The translations under genes and the position numbers were made by a program. A DNA stretch of 64,000 nucleotides from DTU013 sp964490975 (GTDB taxonomy: Bacteria > Bacillota > Clostridia > Acetivibrionales > DTU013): positions 62,001-126,000 of the forward strand of contig CAZBEQ010000002.1 of NCBI GenBank assembly GCA_964490975.1, in the 5' to 3' direction. The notes beneath the pieces were generated by a model. That model made no database searches. It saw only the letters and a list, made by a program, of their open reading frames with translations, and had not been told where the DNA came from. Numbering within the stretch: position 1 is the stretch's first letter; each line of letters begins with the position of its first letter. Shown in pieces: positions 10,501 to 18,147 of the stretch.

Positions 10501-12681
10501 TGTATTTGTCCTTGAATTCATGTAAATATCATAGTAAATATCATAATCATATACCAACTCATTATAATTGGTAGTATAGTTCTTCCAATCCAGATTTGAT
10601 ACCTTGTCGAATCTCAGATCGATATAGTTGACATCCTTTCCTCCGTAAGTAAGCTTGGAGTTGTCCTCAAGCTCAAAACTCATTGGAAGCGGCACATCCA
10701 GTTCAACTCCGTTGAGCGTCGTAAAGCTTGTAATAACCGATCTGTCCGACATCGTTCCGGAGCTGGCAGCTTCCGCATCAGCTGCGCTTTCTGCAACCGT
10801 AGTATACATCTGCATATAATAAACGGTATTAGGTATCAGAAAACCCGGGTATGTTTCATCACCTGCTGCCCGTGCTATTGTACCCGAGGTTTCCGTAAGC
10901 GTATCGTCGTTTACATCATCCCACGTGAAGAGATCAAAACCATCCAGCGTATATTCGAGCCTGCTGCCCGTATCCCGTATATCCGGTGATAAGGCGCTTA
11001 TGTATTTGACCATGCGGTATTTAACGTCATAGCCCGTCTCTTCGCCCCATAGCTTTCCATTTACATAGATAGGCGCTTTTGACGGCAGGTCAGATTGATT
11101 GGTACTGATCAGGAAGTGAAAATAAAGGTCGTTCTTTATGTTGTCCCAATTAAGCGGTTTTTCCCACGAAAACGTTATGTCTGACGATTTAACAGCAATG
11201 TCATCGTTCTGTGGATTTACCGGGTCGTCTACAGCGGGCGAATCCACCGTGCCTATATGCAGTTCTCTGTTCGTTGCACTGATACCCATTGGAAGCGGAG
11301 GCCTGCTCGTATCAATCGTCAATACATAAGGCATCGCAAGTGATTCCAGCCTGTCCACCGGATTTTCAGACTTTACAACTATTTTATAATAGATTACATT
11401 GTTTGGGTTGACACCTGCTATTACAGTAACAGCATAATCGCCGTTAAAATAGGAATCATCCATTGTCTTCTTAATTACCCAGTCGCCCTGCACTGAAGGA
11501 TCATCAGAAGCCTGTACTTCGTAATACAGTCTTGGAAGGTCAAGGCTGCCCTGATTGATCTTATATATTTTTACATATATATTATTTGCGCTGTCCTTTG
11601 TCAGCTGAAAGCGTATCGGAGTATTAACATATGATCTTTCACCAGAAAGCAAGCTGCCGTTCATATTTTCGGGAGCTCCCACGGTAATGGCGGATCCTGC
11701 TTCTATAGCACCACCAGACTTCTTATATACCGGTTTTATGTTCATATAATAGACAGTGCCCGGCAGGATCTCTTTATCAGGCAAAATTTCATCATCTTCG
11801 TCGTCGGACGGCATCTCAGCTGAATCATCAGCCCTTCCTTCAAGTTCAAAGCTTCTGAGGCCCTGCGTATCAGGACCTGAAACAATAGCGCTTGTGCCGG
11901 CCGTTTCTGATATATATGCCTTATATGCAACTTCGGAAGTTTGGTCAATGAGCACTGCCGACTGTGTTGAGCCTCCATTGAGCAGGCTTAGTTTACTGGA
12001 TATGTTGATCCTGAAATTCAATGTACTAAAATCGCGTATTACGTCTGTGTATATATCGTTTAATGCATTCTCCATAAATTGCTTGACATTGTCCGCGGAA
12101 GCATCTGCAAATGCATTATTGGCAATGTTGGTATCCTCATATTCTTCAGATGTGACATGACTCGGATAATCCGGATCGAAAAAAGCCTTCGGCATCTTCC
12201 AGCTCAGCTTTAGCTTAGGCTTGCTGCCACTCTCACGGCCGCCGCCCGGAACAGTTATGACCTCTTGCGTAGGCGCAGATGCGGTGAAAGTTATGGAAGG
12301 CAGGAAAAACAAAAGCCCTTCTCCGATAGGATCGCCTGTAGGATTGTTATCAACATCCAATGCCCCATAAAAAACAACATTAATATCATATATGTAGTCG
12401 GACTTCAGCCCTGTGATCTGCGCCGTCGACTTGCCAACAACGGTTATAGGCGCTGCTTCCAAAGCCAGGTTGTTATTGTCAGGCACATGATACCTGATTA
12501 TTGCCCCCTGTGTACCCGCCGGCTGGTTCCACCTTATGGTCAAAGCACCGTTTTCATAGCTGACCACTGATACTGTGACAGGCACCGCAGCCGCATACGA
12601 TACCATGGAAAGTCCTGAAAAAATTGTATAAATAAATGCTGCGGCAACAACCAAAGCAATATACTTTTTTGAGCGTTTCAT
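7561..12681 (-). CDS. Giant secreted fibronectin-III repeat protein with S-layer-homology tail
   Basis: The 1706-residue product has a signal peptide (MKRSKKY start, hydrophobic core, AAA near residue 31). It carries many fibronectin-III-like modules with repeated NTVYYMQMYT / NTTYYFYIKT / KLYYFSLKA endings. Near residues 1250-1500 is a distinct region with a DKDEIYMPINVVNTM-like stretch. The C-terminal SLH repeats start near DAKGHWAESSITSLA and end with TMTRAEVAEAFARLL. It shares overall plan and C-terminal ending with the gene downstream, suggesting tandem duplication and divergence. The start has a strong GGAGGT site that lies inside a potential hairpin leader. Confidence 0.82.
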   Translation of the reverse strand: MKRSKKYIALVVAAAFIYTIFSGLSMVSYAAAVPVTVSVVSYENGALTIRWNQPAGTQGAIIRYHVPDNNNLALEAAPITVVGKSTAQITGLKSDYIYDINVVFYGALDVDNNPTGDPIGEGLLFFLPSITFTASAPTQEVITVPGGGRESGSKPKLKLSWKMPKAFFDPDYPSHVTSEEYEDTNIANNAFADASADNVKQFMENALNDIYTDVIRDFSTLNFRINISSKLSLLNGGSTQSAVLIDQTSEVAYKAYISETAGTSAIVSGPDTQGLRSFELEGRADDSAEMPSDDEDDEILPDKEILPGTVYYMNIKPVYKKSGGAIEAGSAITVGAPENMNGSLLSGERSYVNTPIRFQLTKDSANNIYVKIYKINQGSLDLPRLYYEVQASDDPSVQGDWVIKKTMDDSYFNGDYAVTVIAGVNPNNVIYYKIVVKSENPVDRLESLAMPYVLTIDTSRPPLPMGISATNRELHIGTVDSPAVDDPVNPQNDDIAVKSSDITFSWEKPLNWDNIKNDLYFHFLISTNQSDLPSKAPIYVNGKLWGEETGYDVKYRMVKYISALSPDIRDTGSRLEYTLDGFDLFTWDDVNDDTLTETSGTIARAAGDETYPGFLIPNTVYYMQMYTTVAESAADAEAASSGTMSDRSVITSFTTLNGVELDVPLPMSFELEDNSKLTYGGKDVNYIDLRFDKVSNLDWKNYTTNYNELVYDYDIYYDIYMNSRTNTAFIPVGTTQDLGGDVGFTGADDLQSTSVIARISQFTDANTQRLIGCGLLEEGDRNPRTTFGSELLPNTTYYFYIKTRLVVSRKSDGQPVETKTSLMNTAILPVTTILLGVAAPDDSQRKPLAPTDFGVARNSAGNQLVSGSSVTFSWLQQEKDVIYQLIRTTDKVNPAAGVTEYENDPEYTGLLREYGSLKIGDPNTSVIYLDPAGSNNHDGKFTCVDGICTFTIDRAMFPNKLYYFSLKAIRADRGEEGNVTAVGSESVWVSIPVTTSLIDPPSSLEVIQVPELGFWWSDNTAGLTADDFRIYIKGPSDSAYRLMTRAQSTVIKDSDARTYYGRVTGLKQGTPYDVRVAKGNDTTVFEKAGMMTRDGFHQVEIKWIGKSIDNYARYEITVMEEGSSEYTILTSGDLEQYIDKNGSIMPYYTDETAKSIRTDSLCYYARIKTVNVTLPGGIVTKQPLRSNVKYLIKIRAVKVDPVEADLISYSRYIGPVSSRTEFNQDDYDNRDREEQQKAVFLDRMKELEKGYYWRVDMDTNHVTTILLKGDRVADALKNSSDDAFVIDLTGISVNINKDEIYMPINVVNTMRTLNKSLVIRTNGTELLLKPGTLDATFNDSIKDILGRKEVKDIYVKLDMKRGVGTYPAFPANQLPVSEINDVEMQAQGFSVAYGDMAGMFHDKLYDENAGLVSRMLNILQNTYVGSGTGSSELIDQYTRSLAEMIEEELSAYISDTLESSRLVNAVRSISAFDAPAAANLTVSPGKGVRVLYALYDGTSSWQKISDGAVASGYTVRFNITGTGMFAILAPKSITGDAKGHWAESSITSLAVKYDLEDVFPGIQTSFMPDNKATGREVMLLYEKVIGKSAENAGLDARYRLSNLKLDKVLSPNSLVRNTDRQHTAAVLCKLFSVKQGVDTASYRPAAKKAIADEGSISDEYYVSVMMIVDIDVMRLDGNRRFNPGNTMTRAEVAEAFARLLRLTGDL

Positions 12682-12835
12682 ATAGCTGCAGACCTCCGAT
12701 TAGATAGCCTCATGTTTTAACGAGGCTCACCGGAACGATATAGAGCCTCGTATTATTTATCGGCACCAAAGCGGCTTGGATTAACGCCGTTTGGAGGTGT
12801 AATCGGGGTAAATGGTCAAATGTAATTAAAGTGTA
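12682..12835 (-). promoter_or_regulatory. Structured 5' leader of the giant surface-protein operon
   Basis: On the minus strand a perfect 9-bp stem is formed by 12743-12751 and 12720-12728 with a 14-nt loop. CCGAT at 12696-12700, which overlaps the GGAGGT ribosome site, can pair with ATCGG at 12759-12763. A second GC-rich stem is possible upstream (about 12767-12792). The arrangement could hide the ribosome site. It does not match a riboswitch class I can recall with confidence, so only structure is claimed. Confidence 0.4.
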
Positions 12836-12839
12836 ATGT

Positions 12840-13175
12840 TCACTTATGATCTACAGGAGCATCATGCTGACGCCCCCTGCTGACAAGGATCTGATTTCGG
12901 CCATTCTTAAATGACTTTTTCACATCATAGCCGCGCATGACAAGAGTATCATATATTTCATCCGTCTGCTCAAAGTAATTGTTCCCAATGTCCAGTACAA
13001 GCGTCTCTCCTGGCTTGAGCTCCCTTGAGATGTCGCTGAGCGTCGTGTCGATCTGCAGGCTTTCCGCATTGATGATCCTGCTATCAAGCTGCTTATCATA
13101 CATCTGATAGCTATTATTTCCGTCAAATCCGTTTCTCTCATTTCTTGTAAAGCTCTTGTCATTGGAATGATACAT
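12840..13175 (-). CDS. Hypothetical protein (111 aa)
   Basis: I do not recognise this protein. The start at 13175 follows GGGAGG with nine bases of spacing; a longer reading frame upstream has no ribosome site. The product is soluble, with no signal or membrane segment. Its N-terminal third is rich in Asn, Ser and Asp. A C-terminal alpha/beta part includes LKPGETLVLDIGNNYFEQTDEIYDTLVMRGY, shown here only as a landmark for residues about 54-84. The pattern, a beta strand, a helix with Asp/Glu and Gly-Tyr-Asp-Val, recalls small sulfur-carrier or restriction-like folds, but no function is assigned. It is divergent from aroK. Confidence 0.6.
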   Translation of the reverse strand: MYHSNDKSFTRNERNGFDGNNSYQMYDKQLDSRIINAESLQIDTTLSDISRELKPGETLVLDIGNNYFEQTDEIYDTLVMRGYDVKKSFKNGRNQILVSRGRQHDAPVDHK

Positions 13176-13285
13176 ATGATCTAACCTCCCTATATGATAA
13201 CAATATCTGAGCATTTTCTGTGGATCACTTATATGATATAGTATTGACATGAATCACTTATTTTATCATTTATGGGGCGATCAGA

Positions 13286-13810
13286 ATGGCAGATAGAAAG
13301 AATCTGGTTTTAATAGGAATGCCGGGAGCGGGTAAGAGCACCATTGGTGTTTTGCTGGCAAAAGTCCTGAATATGCCATATATTGACACAGATCTGCTGA
13401 TACAGCGGCAGGAAAACAGCTTTCTGCAAGAGTTGATAGAAAAAAGAGGCATTGATGGTTTCATTAAAATAGAAGAGAAGATCATAATTGAGCTGGATCT
13501 AAGAAATCACATCATCGCTACCGGTGGGAGCGTGGTTTATAGCAAAGCTTCCATGGATCATCTAAAGTCCAACGGAGTTCTTTTCTTCCTGAATACAAAG
13601 ATATATCAGCTTGAGCGCAGGCTCAAGAACACACAGGCCCGAGGTATCGCAATGCAGCCGGGACAATCGATAGCAGCCCTCTATGATGAAAGGATGCCTC
13701 TGTATAAAAAATACGCTGATGTCGAAATCGACTGTTCAAAAAAACATATAGAAATCATAGTATCAGAAATAAAAGAAAAATATTTAAATATATGTATAAA
13801 GAAAGACTAA
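13286..13810 (+). CDS. aroK: Shikimate kinase
   Basis: Phosphorylates shikimate at O3 with ATP in aromatic amino-acid synthesis. The 174-residue length fits. The P-loop GMPGAGKST lies at residues 10-18. YIDTD near residue 35 supplies the Mg/shikimate aspartates, and ATGGSVV near residue 78 is the shikimate-binding GG motif. An arginine-containing lid region follows (RRLKNTQARGIAMQPG). It stands alone, divergent from the unknown gene, with no other aro gene nearby. A hairpin-T terminator follows at 13864. Confidence 0.93.
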   Translation: MADRKNLVLIGMPGAGKSTIGVLLAKVLNMPYIDTDLLIQRQENSFLQELIEKRGIDGFIKIEEKIIIELDLRNHIIATGGSVVYSKASMDHLKSNGVLFFLNTKIYQLERRLKNTQARGIAMQPGQSIAALYDERMPLYKKYADVEIDCSKKHIEIIVSEIKEKYLNICIKKD

Positions 13811-13859
13811 AGGGGTCAATAATAATTGTGACCTCACAAAATACATTTTGACCCCCTTT
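13809..13859. repeat. Imperfect inverted repeat after aroK (REP-like)
   Basis: AAAGGGGTCAA at 13809-13819 faces TTGACCCCCTTT at 13848-13859, with an inner GTGACCTCAC hairpin. It overlaps the aroK stop codon region and precedes a separate canonical terminator, so termination does not need it. The GGGG-TC type ends resemble dispersed REP-like palindromes in Clostridia. Confidence 0.5.
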
Positions 13860-13863
13860 ACAT

Positions 13864-13893
13864 GGTTAGTCGCCAGACTAACCAACTTTTTTG
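13864..13893 (+). terminator. Rho-independent terminator of aroK
   Basis: GGTTAGTC (13864-13871), loop GCCA, GACTAACC (13876-13883), then AACTTTTTTG. A clean 8-bp stem with a T run in the direction of aroK. Confidence 0.85.
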
Positions 13894-13919
13894 CCTTTTT
13901 ATTCTTTACATCAATTCTG

Positions 13920-14441
13920 TTACCAACTGCCTGAGCCGGCCTTTCCCTTCCCCCTGGAAAAAATTATCAGCCCCCCCACCAGCATGACTAACGGTATAAT
14001 GATTCCCAAATCAAAAATGCCAAGTATGAATTTGAAGAATATTACAATGAAGCAAGCTGCTGCGATACCGCCGATAATGCTGATCGCCGTCAGAAGTCCT
14101 CTTGGTCTGCCAATGTGCATGTAAAGCTGGAATAGACCGATTGCTACACCAAGCAGATAAACCGGCCAGGTGACAGCTGCAAACCTCCAGTTTGTTGCTA
14201 CCTCAAAGAAAAACAGCAGGCTGTAAGTGGTCAGGATACCTCCCGGCACAAGAAGACCAGGTGCTTTCAGAGAAATATAGTATGCGAGTTCAAACCCAGC
14301 CCCCAGCAGGAATACTATTATTGGCCAGAAATCTCCCGCGTCAAGAGAGAACAAGGGCCTGTCAAAAAGAAAGCGGGCTGCCAGGAGCAATCCTGCTACA
14401 ATTATAAGCAGTCCTCCGATAGATGAATTATTCCTTCTCAT
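13920..14441 (-). CDS. Multi-pass membrane protein, LiaI/DUF5668-like
   Basis: The 173-residue protein is almost wholly hydrophobic. It has about five or six membrane segments, starting with a short basic N-terminus and the pattern SIGGLLIIVAGLLLAARFLF, and ends with a charged tail GKGKAGSGSW. The first two segments, with a WPIIVFLLGAGFEL motif, resemble the LiaF/LiaI N-terminal transmembrane domain (DUF5668), found in envelope-stress and daptomycin-response proteins. No LiaRS pair is adjacent. It is monocistronic by appearance, with GGAGG upstream. The function is inferred from topology only. Confidence 0.65.
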   Translation of the reverse strand: MRRNNSSIGGLLIIVAGLLLAARFLFDRPLFSLDAGDFWPIIVFLLGAGFELAYYISLKAPGLLVPGGILTTYSLLFFFEVATNWRFAAVTWPVYLLGVAIGLFQLYMHIGRPRGLLTAISIIGGIAAACFIVIFFKFILGIFDLGIIIPLVMLVGGLIIFSRGKGKAGSGSW

Positions 14442-14552
14442 ATAATTTACCTCCAGTATATTGGTTTTAATTTTCTAATAAATGATACTAAATGCTGGTA
14501 TATATGTCTGATAATTTTTGAGAACAAAAAAATATCCTCAGAACACCCGTTT

Positions 14553-14628
14553 TGTGGAAATGTCCCTGTGGATAATGTTGATAAGTCTGTGTATAACCCT
14601 ATTTATTTGGCTATTTTGGTGTGGATAA
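14553..14628. promoter_or_regulatory. Cluster of DnaA-box-like 9-mers
   Basis: Two exact TGTGGATAA boxes (reverse complement of TTATCCACA) lie at 14567-14575 and 14620-14628. Two copies with one mismatch lie at 14576-14584 (TGTTGATAA) and 14588-14596 (TGTGTATAA), and a weaker TGTGGAAAT at 14553-14561. All share one orientation within 76 bp of noncoding DNA. Such clusters bind DnaA at origins, DnaA-titration sites or DnaA-regulated promoters. Confidence 0.65.
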
Positions 14629-14639
14629 CGCCGCTTTAC

Positions 14640-14661
14640 ACAAGATACTATAGTATCTTGT
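14640..14661. repeat. 22-bp perfect palindrome over a stop codon
   Basis: The 22 bases are exactly self-complementary without a loop and contain the TAG stop codon (14648-14650) and last four codons of the GGDEF-EAL gene. It could be a protein-binding site or part of a terminator; no T run follows. Confidence 0.6.
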
Positions 14662-17224
14662 AGACATTCTCCTGCGGTATGGGTTTTGAAAAGTAATATC
14701 CCTGTATCATATCACACTTGTGCTTTGCCAGGTATTCATACTGTTCCTTCTTTTCGACACCTTCAGCTACTACGCAAAGATTTCTTTTATGCCCTATATG
14801 TATTATGGATTCAATCATGCTATTATCATTGTCTGGTATATCATCAACGAAGCATTTGTCTATCTTAAGCGTATTGACCGGTAATTGCTTGAGGTAGCTC
14901 AGTGATGAGAAGCCTTTTCCAAAATCGTCTATTGAGAACCTGACTCCGATGCTCCTGAGTTCATGTAGCTTTTTCAGATTCAAATCAACAGTCTCGACTA
15001 GCTTGGACTCAGTTATTTCCAATTCGAGCAGAGACGGCTTAAGCTGAGTTTTTGCAAGGGTGTCCCCGACCATACTCACAAAATCGGTCTGCATTAGCTG
15101 TACTACCGATATATTTACAGATATACCAAACTCCTTATTTGTACGGTTGTTGAGATCTACAATAAATTCACAGGCCGTTTTCAGAGCCCACTTCCCTATC
15201 TGTACTATCAGCCCCGTCTCCTCTGCAACACTGATAAATTTCAAAGGCTGAATAATGCCACGTTCGGGATGCGTCCATCTAAGAAGCGCCTCGAAGCTTA
15301 CGATATTCCCCGTAGCGAGATCGACCTGCGGCTGATAATATAAGATTAACTCATCGTTCTCTATTGCGCGCCTCAGACCATTCTCCATCTCGATCCTTTC
15401 GGTAAACTCGTCATTCATTTCCTGTCTGAACATGATATATGTATTCTTGCCCTCTTTTTTTGCCTGGTACATCGCAACATCAGAGCTTTTCATCATATCC
15501 TCGATAGAGTAAGCGTGATCAGGATAAATACATACTCCGCAGCTTGCTGATACATGAAAATGATTTCGCATTACATTGAACGGCTCTTCGAATACTTTCA
15601 TGGCATTTGCGACCTTAACATCCAATTCCTCGTGCGAGCAAATGCTCTTGATGAATACAACAAACTCATCACCCTCAAACCTTGCAACCATTTCGTTATC
15701 GGTGAAGCTGTCCCTTAACCGCCGTCCTATTTCCACCAGCAGCATATCTCCCATGGAATGACTGAAAAAGTCATTGATGTATTTGAAGTTGTCCAGATCA
15801 AGGTACAGCAGCGCGCATTTATCAGACTCTTTGAATCCTGAAATCACTTTTTCGACCTCATTGAATAGTGCTGCTCTGTTTGGCAGAGCAGTCAGTTGAT
15901 CCTTATATGCCAACTGCCTGATCGTTTCCTCTGTAGTAGCCAGCTCGTCATAAACTATTGTAAGCTCTTCAAAACTGTCCTGAAGTATATTTTCCTGTAC
16001 AACTCTTTGTGTTATATCAACTCCAAGTATCTCAATGATACTATCCTTATCTTTATCCTCAACAGCGTTGCAGTAAATATGGATCGTCTTGCTGTCTCCC
16101 CGGCTGAGGGCAAGTTCAAAGCTTGCGTTGCTTTCATGGTTATGTACCTTTTCAATGGAATCGCTTAAAATCTCTTTATCCTGTTCTGATAACAAATCAA
16201 ACAAATTCTGTATTTTGCCTGTCCCATATTTATCAAAATATAAAAGTAAATCCTCTGCATATCTGTTTGATGTCAAGATGGTCCCGTCCTTTTTTACAGA
16301 TAAAGCGATAAGGTTTGTGAAATCCGCTACCCTGTATGAATTGACCTGCTGTCTCAGTAAATCGAGCTCCAGTATTCTCGAGCGTGACATGATAAGCGCT
16401 ATAATGACAGATGCAGCAATAATAAGTATAAAAAGTATAATAAAGGCGATATTCAGTTTGCTGAAAATTTCACTCTTAGGAGCTGTAACCGCAATTGACC
16501 ATTTGGTATTTTCAATAGGGCAAAAGCCCATATACCTTTTCTCGCCATTATAAACATATTCGCCTGTGCCGCTTTCGCCCGAAACCATTCTTTGTTCAAG
16601 TTCAGCCAGCTTGCCTAGTTCACGCAGCTTTACGGCACTCATAATGTCATTGCCTACGCTATATACAAGCTGTCTGTTCTCATGCGCTATAATGTTTCCT
16701 TCATTATTGATAATAAAGGTGTACCCGCCGTCGCTCAGCTTAATTTTATCAGTAATGGTGCTGATCTCATTAGCATCATAAGTTACGTAAAGAACTCCTG
16801 ATACTTTTCCTCCATTATATAATGGAACAGCAAAAATAATTACCATCGATCCATCGACACGGCTTTTCAATGGATCCGAGACATTCGATTTCCCACTCAT
16901 GGCAATTTGGTAGTATTCCCTGTCCGCAATATTGATTCTGCACCCATCTGTAGATATGGCATTTCCTTCTGTATCGGCAATGTTCATTCTCCTGTACCTG
17001 TCAAGGTGCATCTGCTTACTGAGTTCATAAAGACGTTGTTCTATCGGAAGGCTTGTGTTACTGATAATACTGTTGGCAGCAATCGACTCGGTCTCAGAAA
17101 GGTGTCCATTCACATAAGCGCTGACAGTTGTTGCCCCTTGATTAGCAAACCTTATAAGTGAATTCTGCATATCAAATACCAGTATCCTGGTGACAACATA
17201 ATAAAGCAAAAGCCCTGTTATCAA
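14648..17224 (-). CDS. Membrane c-di-GMP signalling protein, dCache-PAS-GGDEF-EAL
   Basis: At least 858 residues. Order: an N-terminal membrane helix, an extracytoplasmic dCache-like sensor (about 30-265), a second helix (about 255-280), a PAS-like region (about 290-410), GGDEF (about 430-590; motif EGDEF in RFEGDEFVVF) and EAL (about 605-850). The EAL domain keeps FEALLRW, LEITES, DDFGKGFSSL, LKIDK and AEGVE, so phosphodiesterase activity is likely; cyclase activity is plausible. Start problem: coding potential, including the full first helix (TIQILAVALITGLLLYYVV), continues upstream of the TTG at 17224 to about 17287. There a GAGGG site precedes ATT and CTG but no ATG/GTG/TTG. The true start may be noncanonical. 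Confidence 0.88.
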   Translation of the reverse strand: MITGLLLYYVVTRILVFDMQNSLIRFANQGATTVSAYVNGHLSETESIAANSIISNTSLPIEQRLYELSKQMHLDRYRRMNIADTEGNAISTDGCRINIADREYYQIAMSGKSNVSDPLKSRVDGSMVIIFAVPLYNGGKVSGVLYVTYDANEISTITDKIKLSDGGYTFIINNEGNIIAHENRQLVYSVGNDIMSAVKLRELGKLAELEQRMVSGESGTGEYVYNGEKRYMGFCPIENTKWSIAVTAPKSEIFSKLNIAFIILFILIIAASVIIALIMSRSRILELDLLRQQVNSYRVADFTNLIALSVKKDGTILTSNRYAEDLLLYFDKYGTGKIQNLFDLLSEQDKEILSDSIEKVHNHESNASFELALSRGDSKTIHIYCNAVEDKDKDSIIEILGVDITQRVVQENILQDSFEELTIVYDELATTEETIRQLAYKDQLTALPNRAALFNEVEKVISGFKESDKCALLYLDLDNFKYINDFFSHSMGDMLLVEIGRRLRDSFTDNEMVARFEGDEFVVFIKSICSHEELDVKVANAMKVFEEPFNVMRNHFHVSASCGVCIYPDHAYSIEDMMKSSDVAMYQAKKEGKNTYIMFRQEMNDEFTERIEMENGLRRAIENDELILYYQPQVDLATGNIVSFEALLRWTHPERGIIQPLKFISVAEETGLIVQIGKWALKTACEFIVDLNNRTNKEFGISVNISVVQLMQTDFVSMVGDTLAKTQLKPSLLELEITESKLVETVDLNLKKLHELRSIGVRFSIDDFGKGFSSLSYLKQLPVNTLKIDKCFVDDIPDNDNSMIESIIHIGHKRNLCVVAEGVEKKEQYEYLAKHKCDMIQGYYFSKPIPQENVYKIL

Positions 17225-17352
17225 AGCAACTGCTAAAATCTGGATCGTTTTATTAAATACAAAACTTCTTAACCGCGCTTTCAGAATACCACCCTCACAA
17301 AAAATCTTACAACAATATTATAGAATAATTATTGATTAATGGAAATCTTAAA

Positions 17353-17401
17353 ATAGAAGCAATTTGCTCTGATCCTTTATGGCTGAACAAATTGCTTCTA
17401 T
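17353..17401 (-). terminator. Hairpin between the AbrB-like and GGDEF-EAL genes
   Basis: A 14-bp perfect stem, 17353-17366 with 17388-17401, and a 21-nt loop. It lies 33 bp past the stop of the AbrB-like gene. The T run is weak, so it may be a terminator or a stable 3' end. Confidence 0.55.
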
Positions 17402-17433
17402 CAAGAAAATAAGATGTTTGCCACGCAAGCCTC

Positions 17434-17673
17434 TCAGCCCTTGAGCTCCTTCATACAAGCAGAGCAAATGTTCTTGCCCTTATAGTTAATGACGTCCTTG
17501 GCATCACCACAGAATATGCATGCCGGTTCATATTTCTTTAAAATAATATTAGCTCCATCAATAAAAATCTCAAGTGCATCTTTCTCAGCAATGTCCAAAG
17601 TCCTTCTCAGCTCGATTGGTAACACAACTCTCCCCAATTCGTCAACTTTTCTTACTATACCGGTGGACTTCAT
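17434..17673 (-). CDS. AbrB/SpoVT-type transcription regulator with C-terminal CxxC pairs
   Basis: A 79-residue protein starting at MKSTGIVRK, behind GGGGGTGAAGCT. Residues 1-47 are a swapped-hairpin AbrB DNA-binding domain with the classic GIVRKVDELGRVVLPIELR pattern. Residues 53-75 hold CIFC...CSAC, a likely zinc site as in Abh/AbrB-like proteins of Clostridia. AbrB-family proteins are transition-state regulators. It lies just downstream of a single-domain response regulator on the same strand, with about 47 bp between, and may be cotranscribed with it. Confidence 0.88.
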   Translation of the reverse strand: MKSTGIVRKVDELGRVVLPIELRRTLDIAEKDALEIFIDGANIILKKYEPACIFCGDAKDVINYKGKNICSACMKELKG

Positions 17674-17720
17674 AGCTTCACCCCCTTTCAAATTACATAT
17701 GTTGCTGCATTTGTTAGCAT

Positions 17721-18119
17721 CTATGTTTTAGATTCCAAATCGTTGAGCACCTTTCTTACGACCCCCGGCAAATCAGTGATCCTGTCTTTGGGAAGATAGT
17801 AATCACAGCCTTTCTCGAAGGCTTCCTCAAGTTCAGTCTGGCTCACGTCTTCAGAAACTATAACAAACGGTATCTTTCTGCTTATATTGTTTTTTATCTC
17901 AAGTGCCCCTAAAGCGCTAAATCCCGGCATAATATTATCACTAAGGATAATATCGCACATCTCTTCCTTTAGTACTTTTTGTAATGCCAGTCTGGATGAA
18001 ACTATTCTGCTCTTAATGTTAAGTCCGCTTCTCTTCAGTATCCTCACAGCAAGATCCGCAAAAAATTGTGAATCTTCCACAACGATAACAGAAATCATAG
18101 CACTGTTGTCCATACTCAT
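17721..18119 (-). CDS. Single-domain response regulator
   Basis: A CheY-like receiver of about 130 residues with acidic pair VVEDSQ, phospho-acceptor aspartate in ILSDNIMPG, and later switch residues SEDVS and the lysine in LPKDRI. There is no output domain. Start chosen at 18119 (ATG; 18113 is also possible) because the upstream TTG at 18152 falls inside the terminator of the preceding gene. No histidine kinase is adjacent. It may signal to the AbrB-like regulator just downstream or to the GGDEF-EAL protein, which is inference from position. Confidence 0.85.
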   Translation of the reverse strand: MSMDNSAMISVIVVEDSQFFADLAVRILKRSGLNIKSRIVSSRLALQKVLKEEMCDIILSDNIMPGFSALGALEIKNNISRKIPFVIVSEDVSQTELEEAFEKGCDYYLPKDRITDLPGVVRKVLNDLESKT

Positions 18120-18147
18120 CCACCATTCTTGAATAAGCTCCTTAAAA

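Noticed and set aside
12682..12835. c-di-GMP (GEMM) or Mg (M-box) riboswitch
   Set aside because: Stems exist, but conserved nucleotides of these classes are not present; kept only as a structured leader.
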